This document shows, piece after piece, positions 61,720 to 64,000 of a stretch of DNA of 64,000 nt. This DNA comes from Pontibacter aydingkolensis (lineage in GTDB: Bacteria > Bacteroidota > Bacteroidia > Cytophagales > Hymenobacteraceae). Position 1 is the first letter of the stretch. Each line of letters starts with the position of its first letter. The position numbers were made by a program, and so were the translations under genes. The stretch spans positions 203,251 through 267,250 of the forward strand of contig NZ_JAHYXK010000005.1 in the NCBI RefSeq assembly GCF_019443125.1. Reading direction: 5' to 3'. The notes under the pieces are model-generated. The model saw only the letters and a program-made list of their open reading frames with translations. It did no database searches and was not told where the DNA came from.

Positions 61720-62496
61720 ATGGACAAACTCAAAAATAAAATTGCTCTGATAACCGGTTCCGACTCAGGAATTGGGCAAGCTACGGCCATTGAATACGCC
61801 AGAGAAGGTGCAGACATAGTTATCTGTTACCACACCGACAAAGAGGGTGCTGAAGAAACCTTACATAAGATTAAAAAGGAAAACAGGAAAGGAATTATAC
61901 TTCAGGTGGATATAAGTGATGAGCAGGCAGTAGAGCAGCTCTTTGAACAGGCTATGAAGGAGTTTGGCACCATTGATATTCTGGTGAATAACGCGGCAGT
62001 AAACGGCTCCGGAATTAACGTAGCCGACATGGACACTGAAACATTTGACCGTACTATCCGAACCAACCTTTACGGCACATTTTTCTGCTCCCGCGCTTTT
62101 ATCAGGCACCGCAAAAAAAATGGAGGCAAAGGCAAAATCGTTAATATCTCCTCAGTGCACGAAGAAATAGTATCTGCCGGCACCGCTGACTATTGCGCTT
62201 CGAAGGCGGGTGTTCGTAATTTGGCCCGCGCCATGGCTCTGGAACTGGCAGAAGATGGCATTAACGTAAATAACATTTGCCCCGGCATGATTCTGACACC
62301 CATGAACCAGGAAGCTGTTGACGACAAAGAGGCCCGGAAGGAAAGCGAGAAGAACATACCCATGAAACGGGCTGGAAAACCTGAAGAGATTGCGAAGGTA
62401 GCTTTATTCCTGGCCTCACCAGACTCTGACTATGTTACCGGCTCCAGTTACTTTATGGATGGCGGACTTTCGCAGCATGTAGGGCAGGGGGCGTAA
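61720..62496 (+). CDS. Short-chain dehydrogenase (glucose 1-dehydrogenase-like)
   Basis: 258 residues. Rossmann motif ITGSDSGIGQATAIEYAREG, LVNNAAVNGSG, catalytic Ser in VNISSVHEEIVSAG, and YCASKAG (YxxxK). ICPGMILTPMNQEAVDD follows as in glucose 1-dehydrogenase-like SDRs. NAD(P)-dependent; substrate unknown. Its Rossmann motif resembles that of the dehydrogenase at 39369-40238, so the two are paralogues. Confidence 0.9.
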   Translation: MDKLKNKIALITGSDSGIGQATAIEYAREGADIVICYHTDKEGAEETLHKIKKENRKGIILQVDISDEQAVEQLFEQAMKEFGTIDILVNNAAVNGSGINVADMDTETFDRTIRTNLYGTFFCSRAFIRHRKKNGGKGKIVNISSVHEEIVSAGTADYCASKAGVRNLARAMALELAEDGINVNNICPGMILTPMNQEAVDDKEARKESEKNIPMKRAGKPEEIAKVALFLASPDSDYVTGSSYFMDGGLSQHVGQGA

Positions 62497-62594
62497 AGAA
62501 AGTATAACCCCGACAGACTGTCACTAAAAACCCTGCGGTGCGTTATTTGTTTAAGCAAGTATAGCAGTAAAACTTACCACAAAGTATAAACCTC

Positions 62595-62996
62595 ATGAAG
62601 ATAGCAAAAGACCCATCAGAGTATAACAAACTTACCCCCGAAGAAGCGCGCATTATAGTTGACAAGGGCACCGAGTACCCAGGCACGGGTGAGTATGAGC
62701 ACAACAAAGCAGAGGGTGTGTACTTATGCAAGCGCTGCAATAATCCGCTTTATACTTCGGAGTATAAATTTGAGTCGCATTGCGGATGGCCAAGCTTTGA
62801 TGATGAGATAACCGGAGCTGTAAAACGTGTACCGGATGCAGATGGACGCCGCACCGAAATTGTTTGTGCCAATTGTGGCGCGCACCTGGGTCACGTTTTC
62901 GAGGGAGAATACCTTACCCCAAAGAACATCCGCCATTGCGTAAACTCCCTGTCTATGAAGTTTGTGGCTGTAGACGATCTGGAGAAAGAGGATTAG
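62595..62996 (+). CDS. msrB: Peptide-methionine (R)-S-oxide reductase
   Basis: 133 residues. MsrB reduces methionine-R-sulfoxide. Zinc-type cysteines in [11 protein letters not shown] and [13 protein letters not shown], the substrate loop [11 protein letters not shown], and the catalytic Cys in [11 protein letters not shown] are all present, so it should be active. It is the first of two adjacent msrB genes, separated by 17 bases. Confidence 0.93.
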   Translation: MKIAKDPSEYNKLTPEEARIIVDKGTEYPGTGEYEHNKAEGVYLCKRCNNPLYTSEYKFESHCGWPSFDDEITGAVKRVPDADGRRTEIVCANCGAHLGHVFEGEYLTPKNIRHCVNSLSMKFVAVDDLEKED

Positions 62997-63013
62997 CCAT
63001 AAGCCTCTGAATA

Positions 63014-63319
63014 ATGTTCAGGCATAGAAGCAAGGTAGAGGAACAGAAACAGGAAAGCGGAACCTATACTTGTTCCAACTGCGGGCAGGTACTTTTCGAG
63101 GCAAAGTATAAATTTGATATTGGCTCTGGATTCCCCAGCTTTTGGGCACAGGTAGGGGAGAGTGTGCTGCACACCCCACTAAATACCTATGGTCGCAATC
63201 GGGTGCAACTGCTGTGCAGCCAATGCCACCAGCACCTCGGACACTTGTTTGAAGACACCCGCACCCCAACCAATGTGCGCTATTGTATTAACGCTGATGC
63301 TATAAAGCTGATTTCTTAA
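63014..63319 (+). CDS. Second, divergent MsrB-like protein
   Basis: 101 residues, shorter than the upstream MsrB because the N-terminal part is missing. YTCSNCGQVLFEAKYKF, GSGFPSFWAQVGESV, LLCSQCHQHLGHLFED and RYCINADAIKL keep both zinc CxxC pairs and the catalytic Cys; the WPSF loop is FPSF. Probably active but with altered substrate recognition. Low similarity to its neighbour points to an old duplication or acquisition rather than a recent tandem copy. Confidence 0.8.
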   Translation: MFRHRSKVEEQKQESGTYTCSNCGQVLFEAKYKFDIGSGFPSFWAQVGESVLHTPLNTYGRNRVQLLCSQCHQHLGHLFEDTRTPTNVRYCINADAIKLIS

Positions 63320-63351
63320 GACTATTTATATAGTATTGTATAGAGCAAGAG

Positions 63352-63606
63352 CTACCTCTTGGTGGAAAAGTGACGCTGCTGCAAATAAGAACGCACAAAC
63401 ATGTTCAGCCGCATGTTGGCCTCGTAGTCATGGCCTGCGATAAAATCTAATCTTTTAAATGAGGTTTCTGTCGGCGCCCATTTTTGTGGCTCATATCCAG
63501 GGCTGCTCATTTTTACCCTTATTTTGTTCGACACAGGGTCTTGTATTACAACAAGATTAACAGCGTAGGTCGCAGTCTTTTTGTCCTGTTTAAGGCTATA
63601 ATTAAC
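63352..63606 (-). pseudogene. 3' remnant of a gene cut off by an IS element
   Basis: The reading frame is open from 63606 to its stop at 63352 (84 residues) with no start codon at its 5' end; upstream it runs into the insertion sequence. The product reads TATYAVNLVVIQDPVSNKIR, then VKMSSPGYEPQKWAPTETSF and ends LQQRHFSTKR. The internal GTG and ATG (63534, 63513) are unlikely starts because coding-like sequence continues upstream. Family not recognised. Confidence 0.6.
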
Positions 63607-64000
63607 TCAAGTTGCGAGCTACTCAATTACTTGAGCTAGCGTGTAGGCGAAGATAAAGAGGATTAGCTTTAGGATGAATCCTTCGGCTGTGACGGCATGG
63701 ATCTTCCTGGGGAAGAAGCCGGTGATGCCCGAGAAGGTGGTTTCGATGCGTTTTCGGTAGTGGTCTTTGAGAAAGGCCATGTGTGGCTCATCCTTGCGCT
63801 TGCTGTTGGACTTGCGGCAGCAGTAGAGCTGAACCTGGTCACACGCTTCCAGCAGGTCCTCCACCTCATAGCAGGTGTAGCCGGCGTCAGCGTAGAGGCA
63901 GCTGCCTTCGGGCAGGTCCAGGGGCATGGCCTTGAAGGCGGTGATGTCGACAAAGGAGCCGGCATGGATGTAGAACTGCACCGGGACCCCGTCCCAGGTG
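63602..64000 (-). mobile_element. IS982-family insertion sequence (partial, right edge)
   Basis: The transposase gene and its outer flank start about 63602 and run off the right edge. Possible terminal-inverted-repeat sequence CTCAAGTTGCGAG lies at 63606-63618, just outside the transposase stop, and the remnant gene starts on the other side. The base composition is clearly more GC-rich than the neighbours. The other end is outside the window, so target duplication cannot be checked. Confidence 0.75.
63619..64000 (-). CDS. IS982-like transposase, C-terminal part
   Basis: At least 127 codons, open at the right edge (TWDGVPVQFYIHAGSF continues the frame upstream, so the apparent GTG start near 63981 is internal). 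ADAGY (a DDE catalytic Asp), CRKSNSKRKDEP, YRKRIETTFSGITGFFP (the Glu of the DDE triad) and KIHAVTAEGFILKLILFIFA match the C-terminal part of IS982 transposases. GC-rich codons contrast with the flanking genes. Integrity upstream cannot be judged. Confidence 0.85.
   Translation of the reverse strand, partial: TWDGVPVQFYIHAGSFVDITAFKAMPLDLPEGSCLYADAGYTCYEVEDLLEACDQVQLYCCRKSNSKRKDEPHMAFLKDHYRKRIETTFSGITGFFPRKIHAVTAEGFILKLILFIFAYTLAQVIE

Noticed and set aside
1..64000. tRNA or rRNA genes
   Set aside because: Intergenic gaps were scanned by eye for T-loop-like GGTTCRANNCC and cloverleaf patterns and for rRNA-like sequence; none was seen. A covariance search would be needed to exclude them fully.

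Overview
The window looks like the chromosome of a pigmented, aerobic member of the Bacteroidota, most likely a Hymenobacteraceae / Pontibacter-like Cytophagales. This is inferred from several things seen in the sequence: three secreted proteins carry type IX secretion C-terminal sorting domains; many genes are preceded by the Bacteroidota -7 box (TAnnTTTG) and lack Shine-Dalgarno sequences; a SRPBCC / crtD / cruF-like carotenoid block is present; and families typical of this phylum occur (DUF4783, DUF4105, DUF6952- and DUF6427-like, baeRF). No rRNA, tRNA or CRISPR array was found.

Layout. 1-6.4 kb is an untidy accessory stretch: a gene running off the left edge, a T9SS cargo protein, a small heat-shock protein, a serine hydrolase (beta-lactamase fold) pseudogene with at least four lesions, and a frameshifted GNAT acetyltransferase. 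6.4-13.5 kb holds small envelope genes, an alpha/beta hydrolase, an RlpA-like protein, a ZIP transporter with a methyltransferase, and nadC. 13.7-21.7 kb holds gpmI, an M43 metalloprotease exported by T9SS, YjbQ, a beta-helix lipoprotein, prfA and a thioredoxin. 21.7-25.1 kb has a TetR regulator and the carotenoid operon. 25.3-35.1 kb is housekeeping: SNF2 helicase, LolC/E-type permease, rbfA, and a glyA-tatC-rpiB operon. 35.3-40.2 kb has a T9SS adhesin-like protein built of five IPT/TIG repeats, a phosphoesterase, and a short-chain dehydrogenase near two small hydrophilic proteins. 40.4-43.7 kb is a forward run: pterin dehydratase, then rsmI, a DUF4105/Lnb-like protein, an inositol monophosphatase and a 58-residue Cys-rich membrane protein. 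44-57.6 kb has an MscS channel, a radical SAM/SPASM protein, a baeRF protein, a TlpA-like thioredoxin, radA, an outer-membrane barrel, a CHASE/PAS histidine kinase and fumC.

The last 6 kb is the most plastic part. A probable small structured RNA with its own consensus promoter and a U-rich 3' end lies directly upstream of an Abi-family (HEPN, RNxCAH) gene. This is the arrangement described for AbiF toxins and their RNA partners, and here the protein gene is split by a one-base frameshift before the HEPN motif. It is followed by a YkgJ protein, a repeat-filled 530-bp gap, rlmF, a 144-bp near-palindromic element, a YdeI/DUF1905 protein, another short-chain dehydrogenase, two tandem msrB genes, and a GC-rich IS982-like element that cuts off the 5' end of a gene at the right edge.

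Two sequence-wide signals cross gene boundaries. The heptamer AAGTATA/TATACTT occurs about 3 times per kb in coding and non-coding DNA (15 copies counted in 40,001-45,000). A family of low-complexity intergenic tracts (GTTATTCGTTGTT / AACAATTAAACAATT types) recurs in at least seven gaps.
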